Origin: CAVPJC01 sp963705155
GTDB taxonomy: Bacteria; Chloroflexota; Anaerolineae; Anaerolineales; UBA4823
DNA: 64,000 nt
Direction of reading: 5' to 3'
Assembly (NCBI GenBank): GCA_963705155.1
Contig: CAVPJC010000022.1
Span: forward strand, 62,001 to 126,000
Both the position numbers and the translations under genes were made by a program. A model generated the notes under the pieces. That model was not told where the DNA came from. It did not search any database and saw nothing but the letters and a program-made list of their open reading frames with translations. Positions 30,601 to 38,580 of the stretch are shown here, piece after piece. How positions within the stretch are numbered: the stretch's first letter is position 1; the number at the start of each line of letters is the position of its first letter.

Positions 30601-30666
30601 CAAATTTAACAGGAGGGACTGCCGCCCTGAGGCGACACAAGAAACCGTTTCTAACTGTTCGATGGG

Positions 30667-31056
30667 TCAGGATGCGAAATATTCTTGCATCGGTTCGAAA
30701 TAGCTTTCCACCCAGCCCTGCTGGTACTGCATTCCGTGATCTGGCAGGTTCGTATGGCGCAGGGTCAGCCGTGTGCCGCTTTCCACCGGCTCCAGCAGCA
30801 CCTCAAGCATCGAATCAGGCTCTTCCCCGGCAAATTCTGATGTGCGCCAGGATTGCAAAATGCGGCGGCCGGTTTCCAACTCCAGGTTGACCCCCCTGAT
30901 GTAGCCGTCCCAGGCATCGAAAGAACCGCCCACTTCGGCGCTGATATGCGCCGCCCCGCCGGTCATGGCCGCATGCTCTTCAGAATTGAGCCAGGCCCGG
31001 TACACCCTGCCGGGCGCCGCCGGAATCATCGCAGATACTTCAAATGAGATTGCCAT
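30667..31056 (-). CDS. SRPBCC/AHSA1-family protein
   Basis: 129 residues, complete. The sequence follows the AHSA1 pattern: an N-terminal strand with IPAAPGRVYRAWLNSEEHAAM, a central GGSFDAWDGYI hairpin, LEPVESGTRLTLRHTNLPD, and a C-terminal helix (GWVESYFEPMQEYF). These helix-grip proteins bind hydrophobic ligands or act as chaperone activators. The start is at 31,056, and the gene shares a symmetric -10 with the divergent glycosylase gene. Confidence 0.85.
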   Translation of the reverse strand: MAISFEVSAMIPAAPGRVYRAWLNSEEHAAMTGGAAHISAEVGGSFDAWDGYIRGVNLELETGRRILQSWRTSEFAGEEPDSMLEVLLEPVESGTRLTLRHTNLPDHGMQYQQGWVESYFEPMQEYFAS

Positions 31057-31065
31057 AGTATCTCC

Positions 31066-31073
31066 ATTATAAT
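31066..31073. promoter_or_regulatory. Symmetric bidirectional -10 serving two divergent leaderless genes
   Basis: ATTATAAT is its own reverse complement, so it gives TATAAT on both strands. On the plus strand it ends 8 bases before TTG 31,082; on the minus strand it ends 9 bases before the start at 31,056. Both transcripts would begin at or close to their start codons. Confidence 0.5.
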
Positions 31074-31081
31074 ACCACCCA

Positions 31082-31702
31082 TTGCAACCTCAACCCCTTA
31101 CCCCTGAAACCCTTGCCCTGGGCGTGGCTTTCCTTGCCGATGCCGATCCGGACCTGAGGCGCATCCACTCCGTGCTGGGACCGCCGCCCCTGTGGGCGCG
31201 CCAGCCGGGTTTTGCGACGCTGGTGCACATCATCCTTGAGCAGCAGGTCTCCCTGGCCTCCGCCAGGGCTGCCTTTCAGAAACTGGAAACTGCACTTGGC
31301 GTGGTGACCCCGGAGAAGTTTCTCCCGCTTTCCGATGAACAATTAAAGCGGATCGGTTTCAGCCGCCAGAAAACTGGTTACTGCCGTCAACTGGCACGGG
31401 CTGTCATAGACAATGACCTTGACCTGCGGAAATTAGAGCATCTGGAAGATCATTCTGTCCGTTCGGAATTGATCCGGATCAAGGGGATTGGCGCCTGGAC
31501 GGCGGATATTTACCTGTTAATGGCCCTGCTGCGGCCGGATATCTGGCCGGCAGGCGACCTGGCCCTGGCAAGCGCCATGCAGCAGATCAAAGGCCTGCCT
31601 GCCCGGCCCGGACGGGAAGAAATGGAACAAATTGCGGCTGCCTGGCGTCCGTGGCGGGCCGTGGCAGCCCGCTTGTTGTGGCATCACTACTTGAGCAAAT
31701 AG
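31082..31702 (+). CDS. HhH-GPD DNA glycosylase (AlkA / 3-methyladenine DNA glycosylase II-like)
   Basis: 206 residues. Base-excision repair enzyme that removes alkylated purines. The helix-hairpin-helix is LIRIKGIGAWTADIYLLM (about residues 137-155), followed by the catalytic Asp region WPAGDLAL. It lacks the N-terminal beta domain of E. coli AlkA (282 residues) and so resembles short AlkA-type enzymes. The start is TTG 31,082, with no Shine-Dalgarno and a TATAAT 8 bases before it. The next gene starts 3 bases after the stop. Confidence 0.88.
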   Translation: MQPQPLTPETLALGVAFLADADPDLRRIHSVLGPPPLWARQPGFATLVHIILEQQVSLASARAAFQKLETALGVVTPEKFLPLSDEQLKRIGFSRQKTGYCRQLARAVIDNDLDLRKLEHLEDHSVRSELIRIKGIGAWTADIYLLMALLRPDIWPAGDLALASAMQQIKGLPARPGREEMEQIAAAWRPWRAVAARLLWHHYLSK

Positions 31703-31705
31703 ACC

Positions 31706-32554
31706 ATGCTGCCGCCTGTAAACATACTCGGGATACTACTCGCAATCACATCGGCGTTAATCTGGGGCGGCGCTGATTTTACCGGCGGCTACGCCACCCG
31801 CCGCGGCGGCTCGTATCCCGTGCTGGCGATTTCCGCTCTTTCCGGTCTGGTGGTGCTGATCGTAGCCGCATTGGCCTGGCAGGAGGCCTTTCCATCGCTG
31901 CGCGGCAGCCTGTGGGCCATGCTGAGCGGTGTGGCAGGCGCTCTGGGGCTTGCCGCTCTTTACCGCGCCCTGGCGATGGGGCATGCTGCCAGCGTTGCCC
32001 CCACGGCAGCCGTCATCGGCGCGGCCTTGCCGGTGGTTTTCAGCGCCTTGACCCACGGCCTGCCAGGCGCGAGCCAGATGGCCGGGTTTAGCCTGGCCCT
32101 GGCGGGCATCTGGCTGGTGTCTTCCACCCCGGGCGGCGCGGGCCGTGTTGCGCGCCAGGAGTTGCTGCTGGCCTGCCTGGCGGGCATCGGGTTTGGCGGA
32201 TTTTTCATCTTTATCGGTCAGGTGGAGCCCGGAAAAATATTTACACCCCTGATTCTCGCCCGCAGTCTCACGCTTTGCACCGGGCTGGTCTTGATCAGGC
32301 TGAACCGCCTGCCGCTCCCATCCCTGCGCACCCAATGGCCCGCTTTGCTGGCGGGTGTGCTGGATGCAGGCGGCAATTTGTTCTTTATCCTGGCCAGACA
32401 GTTCACCCGCCTGGATATCGCCGTGGTGTTATCGTCCCTCTATCCGGCCTCGACCGTGATGCTGGCGAGCATGCTCCTGAAAGAAAAGATATCCCCCGGC
32501 CAGTGGGTGGGCGTATTGGCCTGCCTGGCAGCCATAGGTTTGATTACCCGGTGA
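31706..32554 (+). CDS. EamA/DMT-family transporter
   Basis: 282 residues with about ten membrane helices in two EamA repeats (residues 5-140 and 150-282), as in drug/metabolite exporters of the RhaT/YdcZ kind. The family moves amino acids, nucleosides or other small metabolites; substrate cannot be told. It starts 3 bases after the glycosylase stop and is probably co-transcribed. Its stop faces that of the MttB-like gene with 4 bases between. Confidence 0.85.
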   Translation: MLPPVNILGILLAITSALIWGGADFTGGYATRRGGSYPVLAISALSGLVVLIVAALAWQEAFPSLRGSLWAMLSGVAGALGLAALYRALAMGHAASVAPTAAVIGAALPVVFSALTHGLPGASQMAGFSLALAGIWLVSSTPGGAGRVARQELLLACLAGIGFGGFFIFIGQVEPGKIFTPLILARSLTLCTGLVLIRLNRLPLPSLRTQWPALLAGVLDAGGNLFFILARQFTRLDIAVVLSSLYPASTVMLASMLLKEKISPGQWVGVLACLAAIGLITR

Positions 32555-32558
32555 GGGT

Positions 32559-34094
32559 TCATTCGTATAGATTGATCCGCACCAGCTCCTTTGGAGCGGC
32601 GCTCAACGAATTCCCGCAGGGCTTGTTCGATGCCGGGATCCAGGGCGGGAGCCTCGTAGCTGGCGAGCAGGTCTTTCCACACTGCGTTGGCGCGCTGGAC
32701 GATATCCTGAGCCCCCATGGCCACCCAGGTGTCGAAGGACTGCCGGTCGGCCAGGGCAGACTCGAAGAAGGCATGGGTGTAGCGCGATTGGGTGTGGGGG
32801 GTATCAAAATGATGGCCGCCAGGGCCAACCAGGTCGATCATATCCAGCGCCAGGGTGTCGGTGTTGATCTCAAAACCCTGGAAGAAATGATAGAACATCG
32901 CCAGCATATCTGCATCCATGATGAATTTTTCATAGGAGACGGTTAAACCGCCATCCAGCCAGCCCACAGAATGCAGGATAAAGTTGGCGCGCGCCAGCAC
33001 CACCGGCCACAATGTCCACATGGTCTCGTAGGCTGCCTGGGCGTCGGGTACTTTTGAGGTGTTCAGGCTGCCGCTGCCGCGGTAGGGCAGGTTGTAACGG
33101 CGCGCCAGCTGCGCGCGCCTACGAACATGGCCCAGGCGCCCTCCGGTGTGCCAAAAGCCGGGCTGCCGCTTTTCATATCCACGTTGGTGGTGAAACCGCC
33201 GTAGATCACCGGCGAACCGGGGCGCACCAGTTGAGTCAAAGCAATCCCTGCCAGGGCTTCGGCATTTTGCTGGGTCAGGGCGGCGGCGGTGGTGAGCGGC
33301 GACATGGCCCCTGCCAGGATAAAAGGCGTGATGATGTTCACCTGACCGTGACGTGCAAAGGTGATCAGCCCGCCGGTCATGCGCTCATCATAGCGCAGCG
33401 GGCTGCTGACATTGATCACGCCGCCCAGCACCGGGTCGCCCTCCAGACCATCAAAGACCAGGGCGGCCATATCGATGACATCTTTGGAGATGATGCGCCC
33501 GTGGGCGGCCTCGATCAGGGCTTTGTCAGTGAGGGTAAAATCTGTGTACAGGCGCTTGAGGTGACGCTCGGAGGGGTTAACGTCCTGAATGGCGATCAGC
33601 TCGCCGCCGTTGAAATTCAACACACTGCACACCTGCGAGAGTTTAACAAACGACTTGAAGTCTGCCAGTGTGCCGGGGCGGCGGCCTGTGTCCAGCGAAG
33701 AGGCGTAAACCATGCCGCCGTGTGGCGCAAATGCCACCACATCGCCGCCGATAGGCACAGACCGCTCCGGGTTGCGCGCCCGCCAGGTGAAGGTTGAGGG
33801 CGCTTTCGCAATCAGTTCCATTAACATGCCGCCGGGAATGCGCACCATGCGGCTGGAACGTTCTACCTGTGCGCCGGCATGGGCCCAAAGATCCAGGGCC
33901 TCATCATCCATAAAAGCGATGCCGGTGTTTTCGAGGATGTGCAGGGAGGCCTGGTGCAGCTGCTCCACCTGACCGGCGTCTAAAAACTCATATGGCATCC
34001 AGCGGTTGTGCAAATTGCGGTATGGCAGCCTGACCAGCGGGGAATCAGCCTTTTTGCTGCGGCGGGATGAGCGGCGGTCACGGGGGTTTTCCAT
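32559..34094 (-). CDS. MttB-family methyltransferase homologue (non-pyrrolysine type), frameshifted
   Basis: About 510 residues of the trimethylamine methyltransferase superfamily, a TIM-barrel corrinoid-dependent methyltransferase. Conserved stretches include LHRNRWMPYEFL-like N-terminus, ILENTGIAF, FAPHGGMVYASSLDTG, and a C-terminal region with GWLDGGLTVSYEKFIMDAD and GPGGHHFDTPHTQSRY. Breaks near 33,110 and 32,590 must be repaired; the true C-terminus is then KELVRINLYE with stop at 32,559. No in-frame amber needs pyrrolysine, so this resembles MtgB-like betaine or quaternary-amine demethylases. No corrinoid protein gene is nearby. It is 11 bases from the upstream DeoR gene, forming an operon. 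Confidence 0.8.
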
Positions 34095-34105
34095 GTCGAT
34101 GCCTC

Positions 34106-34860
34106 TTATGCTTGAATAATTTGCACCCCGGCAGCCTGGTAGGGGGCGAGTAACGTTGGCGGGACAGAACGGTCGGTGACCAGGTGGGTGAGCGCTGATA
34201 GTGGGGCAACGATGTAAGGCGAGGCGGTGTTGAGCTTCTCGGGCGAGGCCAGCGCCGCAACCTGCTCTGAGCTGCTGATCATGGCTTGCTTGATGTAGGC
34301 TTCTTCGTAATCCAGCACACTGATCCCCAATTCAGGATCCAGACTGCAAATCCCCAACAGGCACAGGTCGGCGCGCAGCTGCTGCAGGGCGTGCAGCGCA
34401 GCGGCGCCGGTAGTGACGCGTGATTTTTGTACAACCGGCCTCCGATTAAAATCACCTCAGAGCAGGGATGATCTGCCAGGGCGGCGGCGATGAGCGGGCT
34501 GTTGGTGACCAGGGTTGCGCGCAGTTCCAAAGGCAGGCGCTGGGCCACCTGCAAAGTGGTGGTGCCGCCATCCAGCAGGATCACCTGCCCATCATGGATC
34601 AACCTCAGAGCCGCCCGGGCAATGGCCGCCTTGGTTTCCGGCCATTGCTGAGCGCGTTCCTGGTATGTGCCTGCCACTGGCGAACGGGGCAGCGCGCCGC
34701 CGTGCACACGCTGCATTTTGCCGCTCTCCGATAGCTCGCGCAGGTCGCGGCGAATGGTATCGACTGAAACCCCGAGTTGCTTGCTTAGCTCTCCGGCAAG
34801 CACGCGGCCATGGGTTTGCAAATACCCGAGAATTTGTTGCTGGCGTTCTTCCTTGAGCAT
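34106..34860 (-). CDS. DeoR/GlpR-family transcriptional repressor (frameshifted)
   Basis: About 250 residues. The N-terminal winged helix has the DeoR signature (LKEERQQQILGYLQTHGRV, then VSVDTIRRDLRELSESGK, then RVHGGA). The C-terminal sugar-phosphate-binding DeoRC domain shows ILLDGGTTT and LVTNSPLIAAAL. One base is missing near 34,420. DeoR proteins usually sense a phosphorylated sugar; here the partners are an MttB-like methyltransferase (same operon) and a divergent MFS transporter, so the ligand may be different. The start is ATG 34,858-34,860. The region between this gene and the transporter holds a clear operator. Confidence 0.85.
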
Positions 34861-34868
34861 GGTAGTCC

Positions 34869-34920
34869 TTGACAATGCATGTGTTTGCATTTATACTCTT
34901 GATTATGCATTATATTGCAT
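34869..34920 (+). promoter_or_regulatory. Sigma70 promoter overlapped by a tandem DeoR-type operator
   Basis: TTGACA (34,869-34,874), 17-bp spacer and TATACT (34,892-34,897) form a strong promoter for the MFS gene. Two copies of ATGCAT-N4-TTGCAT lie at 34,875-34,890 (in the spacer) and 34,905-34,920 (around +1 to +16), exactly 30 bp apart. A repressor bound there would block the promoter. Confidence 0.7.
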
Positions 34921-34960
34921 GTTTCAAAGCCTGTCAACCGGTTTGAAAAGAGAATCATCC

Positions 34961-36151
34961 ATGACAAAGCAAAATAAACACCAGATTCTGGCGATTGCCT
35001 GCATCATATTCTTTGCCCTGGGGTTAATTACGGCTGCCCTCGGCCCCATCCTGCCGGAATTGAGCCAGCAAACAGGCGCCAGCCTGGCAGAGGTAGGTGC
35101 GATATTCACCGCAATTTTTCTGGGCGCCCTGCTGGCCCAGGTGGTTTCCGGTCCGCTGGGCGACCGGTATGGACAGCGAATTGTGCTGCTGGGCGGTCTG
35201 CTGCTGATGGGCGCAGGCACCCTGGCTTTTACCCTCGGCCCTTCGCTGGTTCTCGTGCTGGCAATGGCTTTTCTCGCCGGGTTTGGGCATGGCGCAATAG
35301 ACCTGGGCGGGAATGTGTTGATTGCCCGGGTATTCGAGGCCCGCAGCGTCTCGGCCCTCAACCTGCTCAACCTGTTCTTCGGCGCGGGCGCATTTGCCGG
35401 CCCGGCGCTGGTGAGCGTTTCGTGGAAAATACTGGGGGGCGGGATGCCGGTGCTGTGGATGGCCGCCGGGTTGATGTTTTTGTTAGCGCTGCCGCTGCTG
35501 CGCATGGCGCCTGCGTTGAAAACGCAGCCTATTGTGAAACAAACCGCCGCTCAAACCAGCAGCCTCTACCGCTCACCGTTGCTGTGGATGTTGGGTGTTT
35601 TGCTGTTACTGTATGTTGGCACCGAAAACGGCATCGGCGGTTGGACAACGACGTATATGGACCGCACGACGCCGATCGGCATCAGCAACGCCGCCCTGGT
35701 AACCTCTGGTTTCTGGCTGGCGCTCACCGGTGGGCGCTTGGTCAGTGTGATTGCCGGGCGCTGGCTGCGCTCATTCACCTTGCTGGTTACCAGTCTGGCT
35801 GGAGCAGCGGTGGGAGGCCTGCTGATGGCGCTGAGCACGGGCAGCACGATTCCCAGCATCGCTGCGATCGTGCTGATCGGTTTCGGCTTCGGCTCCATTT
35901 ATCCAACGACCATTGCGATTACAACGGAGAAATTTCCCAATGCGCCGGGTAAAGCCGCCAGCGTCGCCGCTGCCATGGGCAGCGTGGGCGGCATGCTGCT
36001 GCCGTGGCAGCAGGGGGTGCTGTTAGACCGGGTGGGGGTGAATGCCAGCGCCTGGTTTGTTGCCCTGGGCACACTGGCGATGCTGGCGCTGGCTGTGCGT
36101 ATCCAGTATAATCGCCGCAGTCAACAGGTGGCGCCGTCGTTGTCCACGTAA
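34961..36151 (+). CDS. Major facilitator superfamily transporter
   Basis: 396 residues with twelve membrane helices; the loop 2-3 motif is GPLGDRYGQR. Members of this size move sugars, amino acids or drugs; the substrate is not readable. The start is ATG 34,961; a longer frame extending upstream to 34,667 would cross the repressor gene and operator and is rejected. It is controlled by a strong promoter carrying the DeoR-type operator, so it is probably co-regulated with the methyltransferase and may import its substrate. Its last 31 bases overlap the end of a convergent small gene. Confidence 0.85.
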   Translation: MTKQNKHQILAIACIIFFALGLITAALGPILPELSQQTGASLAEVGAIFTAIFLGALLAQVVSGPLGDRYGQRIVLLGGLLLMGAGTLAFTLGPSLVLVLAMAFLAGFGHGAIDLGGNVLIARVFEARSVSALNLLNLFFGAGAFAGPALVSVSWKILGGGMPVLWMAAGLMFLLALPLLRMAPALKTQPIVKQTAAQTSSLYRSPLLWMLGVLLLLYVGTENGIGGWTTTYMDRTTPIGISNAALVTSGFWLALTGGRLVSVIAGRWLRSFTLLVTSLAGAAVGGLLMALSTGSTIPSIAAIVLIGFGFGSIYPTTIAITTEKFPNAPGKAASVAAAMGSVGGMLLPWQQGVLLDRVGVNASAWFVALGTLAMLALAVRIQYNRRSQQVAPSLST

Positions 36152-36390
36152 CAGGAGTCGCTCTGGAACCTGCGCCAGGCCTCGGCCAGTTCCTCCAACT
36201 CGCCCAGGTGAGCTAACAAGGCCTGCTTGCCCGCACTGATGCGATCATCCTGGCGCAGGGCGGGCAGCGTCATATCCCCCGCTTCACCCGGCGGCACCAC
36301 CACACGGCGGTATTCCAACACCAGCTCGCGCAGGGCGGCCTCCACCCAGTCGGCTTCGGGGTCGTGCTCGTTACGAAATAATTCGATCAT
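36121..36390 (-). CDS. Small thioredoxin-fold-like protein without a CxxC motif
   Basis: 89 residues. The N-terminal pattern (LFRNEHDPEADWVEAALRELVLEYRRVVV) resembles the first strand, helix and strand of glutaredoxin/GST-type proteins, and LPALRQDDRISAGKQALLAHL resembles the cis-Pro strand and last helix. The redox Cys pair is replaced (EHDPEA), so it cannot be a dithiol oxidoreductase. The two Cys it has are near the C-terminus. It overlaps the MFS gene end and starts 20 bases from the divergent toroid-protein gene. No family is named with confidence. Confidence 0.55.
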   Translation of the reverse strand: MIELFRNEHDPEADWVEAALRELVLEYRRVVVPPGEAGDMTLPALRQDDRISAGKQALLAHLGELEELAEAWRRFQSDSCYVDNDGATC

Positions 36391-36392
36391 TG

Positions 36393-36406
36393 TCTTTCAA
36401 GAAAGA
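36393..36406. promoter_or_regulatory. Short dyad between divergent starts
   Basis: TCTTTC-AA-GAAAGA lies within the 20-base gap between the divergent starts at 36,390 and 36,411. It could be an operator, but its length allows chance. Confidence 0.25.
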
Positions 36407-36410
36407 AACT

Positions 36411-37430
36411 ATGAACCTACCGGTTGAATGGCTGCTGCAAGGCGAACCCTGGGTAGTATACCAGACGCTCCGCTGCCTGGTGGGACAGCCCGAGAATGAT
36501 CCGCAAGTGATTGTTGCCCGCCGGGCTATGCTTGCCAGCCCGCAGATCCAGGATCTCCTAGCAAGCTTGTCGGCCTGGCCTGCGCCGCTGCTCAGCAGTC
36601 ACAAAACCGCCGGGCACCCGCTGCACGTGCTGGCATTCCTGGCAGAAATTGGCCTGCAGGCTGGCGATCCCGGGGTCGATGAAATCATCCGGCGCGTGGT
36701 CAAGCACACTTCAGCGCAAGGACCATTCCAGGTGCTGCTCAAAATCCCCGCCGCTTACGGCGGAAGCGGCCAGGATCAACTGGGCTGGATGCTGTGCGAC
36801 GCCCCGCTCCTGATAGTTTCCCTCAGCCAGATGGGCCTGGCAGACGATCCTCGCCTGCAGCCCGCAGTGGACTACCTGGTGAGTTTGTTACGGCAGAATG
36901 GCTGGCCGTGCGCCGTCTCCCCCGAACTGGGCAAGTGGCACGGCCCAGGCCGCAAGGACGATCCCTGCCCGTATGCGAATTTGCTTATGCTGCGCCTGCT
37001 GGCTAACCTGGCGGACTGGCGCGACTGCCTGGAAGCCCGCACCGGCGCTGAGACGCTCCTCGATCTCTGGCAGCGCAGCCTGGAGAGCCATCCCTATCTC
37101 TTTTACATGGGTAATGACTTTCGCAAGCTCAAAGCCCCCCTGGTATGGTATGACATCCTGCACATGCTGGATGTGCTCTCGCGCTTTCCCTGGCTTGGTG
37201 GGGATGCACGCCTGCGGGAGATGCTTGCCATCGTGCAGGCCAAAGCCGATGAGCAAGGTCGATTCACACCCGAATCGATCTGGAAAGCCTGGGATGGTTG
37301 GGATTTTGGTCAGAAAAAGACCCCCTCGCGCTACCTGACCCTGCTTGCCTGGCGTGCAATCCGGCGGCTGGCTGAACATCCGCCGAAATACCTGCAAGAA
37401 GATCAGATTTTGGGGCCGTCAAAAAACTGA
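36411..37430 (+). CDS. Putative alpha/alpha-toroid (terpene cyclase-like fold) protein of unknown function
   Basis: 339 residues rich in helices. Features such as VVYQTLRCLVGQPEND, FQVLLKIPAAYGGSGQDQLGWMLCDAP, and PALQPAVDYLVSLL with aromatic-rich turns recall the alpha-barrel of squalene-cyclase/prenyltransferase-like proteins. The D-x-D-D catalytic motif of terpene cyclases is not seen. No signal peptide. ATG 36,411 was chosen over a non-ATG start at 36,390 because homologous-looking sequence begins at NLPVEWLL. Its 3' end overlaps the convergent dehydrogenase gene by 28 bases. Function unknown. Confidence 0.6.
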   Translation: MNLPVEWLLQGEPWVVYQTLRCLVGQPENDPQVIVARRAMLASPQIQDLLASLSAWPAPLLSSHKTAGHPLHVLAFLAEIGLQAGDPGVDEIIRRVVKHTSAQGPFQVLLKIPAAYGGSGQDQLGWMLCDAPLLIVSLSQMGLADDPRLQPAVDYLVSLLRQNGWPCAVSPELGKWHGPGRKDDPCPYANLLMLRLLANLADWRDCLEARTGAETLLDLWQRSLESHPYLFYMGNDFRKLKAPLVWYDILHMLDVLSRFPWLGGDARLREMLAIVQAKADEQGRFTPESIWKAWDGWDFGQKKTPSRYLTLLAWRAIRRLAEHPPKYLQEDQILGPSKN

Positions 37431-38467
37431 TCGAAGGGGATATGCGCCGGCGCGCCGCGCACCACCACATCAACCAATGCCCGCATCAGCGGGAGCTCAC
37501 CAGGGCCAAGGAGGCCGTCCTGCTCCATTTTGGGAATGGCCAGGTGCATACTGCGGATAATCTCCGCCGATTCCAGCGTCTCTCCAGCCATGATGTGGCG
37601 GGCCTGGGCATAGGAATGTCCTGCGCCCAGTAATTTACCCAGGTTGACCGTCCGCCCGCCGGTGCTGGTGACATATAGATCGCCCGGTCCCGGCAAGCTG
37701 TACGCAAACACCTGCTTCGCTCCAATCAATTTCAAGACGTGGGAAATCTCAAAACAACTCTGCGCAAAAATAGCCGCAGCCATATTGTGAGCATTGGCTC
37801 CGGCCTCGTCCACACCGCCGGCTTTCTCCAGCATCCCATAGCCGATGCCAACCCCCAGGGCATAGGCGTTCTTCAGTGCGGCGCTGTACTCAAGTCCGAC
37901 CAGATCGATGGTCGTCCAGACGTGATAATAGGGTCTGCAGAATACGGCTGCCAGGGTCTCGGCTGTGGATGCATCGCGGGAACCAAAGACGACACAAGAC
38001 TGGCGGCGGGCAGCCAGCTCACCAGCGATGCATGGCCCTCCAATTGCGGCATAAGTTACCCGGCCGCGGATCGCTTCCGGCAGTTCGCCTGCCAGGACAT
38101 CGGGCAGGATCATCAAATCACCGGATGAGGTGTTTTCCAACCCTTTGGTGACGGCGATGATCATCTGACCCGGGTGCAGATACCCGCCGATCGTGCGCCC
38201 GATCCAACGCACGCCCAATGAGTTCACACCACTCAGAATAATGTCGGCGCCTTCCAGCGCGGTGGATATTTCTTCGAGGTAATATGGATGGACGCCATCT
38301 GGAAGTTGGCGCTTGAGACGCGGGTGAAATCGTTTCTCTTTACAGCTGCGGATGATGTCTGCATCCAAATGGGTGCCTACCAGATGAACGGAGTGTCCAT
38401 TATCTGACAGCGGGAACGTTGTTGCTGTACCCATGACCCCTGCGCCAACGACGACAACTTTGGCCAT
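37403..38467 (-). CDS. NAD(P)-dependent glycerol-3-phosphate dehydrogenase-like protein (GpsA family)
   Basis: 354 residues, complete. Rossmann motif VVVVGAGVMGTA (residues 4-15), catalytic-site stretch LEYSAALKNAYALGVGI (GpsA has ALKNVxA) and LPGPGDLYVTSTGGRTVNLG, matching the GpsA GLGDLxxT region. GpsA-type enzymes interconvert dihydroxyacetone phosphate and sn-glycerol 3-phosphate; this one is diverged and may act on another 3-phospho-sugar alcohol. It is the last gene of an operon with an ABC transporter, PHP hydrolase and FGGY kinase, so a catabolic direction is plausible. The start is ATG 38,465-38,467, with TGGAGGCAGTT before it. Confidence 0.82.
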   Translation of the reverse strand: MAKVVVVGAGVMGTATTFPLSDNGHSVHLVGTHLDADIIRSCKEKRFHPRLKRQLPDGVHPYYLEEISTALEGADIILSGVNSLGVRWIGRTIGGYLHPGQMIIAVTKGLENTSSGDLMILPDVLAGELPEAIRGRVTYAAIGGPCIAGELAARRQSCVVFGSRDASTAETLAAVFCRPYYHVWTTIDLVGLEYSAALKNAYALGVGIGYGMLEKAGGVDEAGANAHNMAAAIFAQSCFEISHVLKLIGAKQVFAYSLPGPGDLYVTSTGGRTVNLGKLLGAGHSYAQARHIMAGETLESAEIIRSMHLAIPKMEQDGLLGPGELPLMRALVDVVVRGAPAHIPFDQFFDGPKI

Positions 38468-38580
38468 AACTGCCTCCAGGATGAAATCTATTCGAGCCGG
38501 TATTTCTCTCAAATAGGCGAAAGACATGCCAGGAAAAGAATGGAGTTATTGTGCGCCTTCGAATACGGCGCGATCCCCTA

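Noticed and set aside
32559..34094. Pyrrolysine-containing MttB
   Set aside because: The interruptions are frame changes, not an in-frame amber codon; the repaired frame reads through without TAG.
34667..34960. N-terminal extension of the MFS protein
   Set aside because: It would run through the DeoR gene, operator and promoter; ATG 34,961 begins a typical MFS N-terminus.
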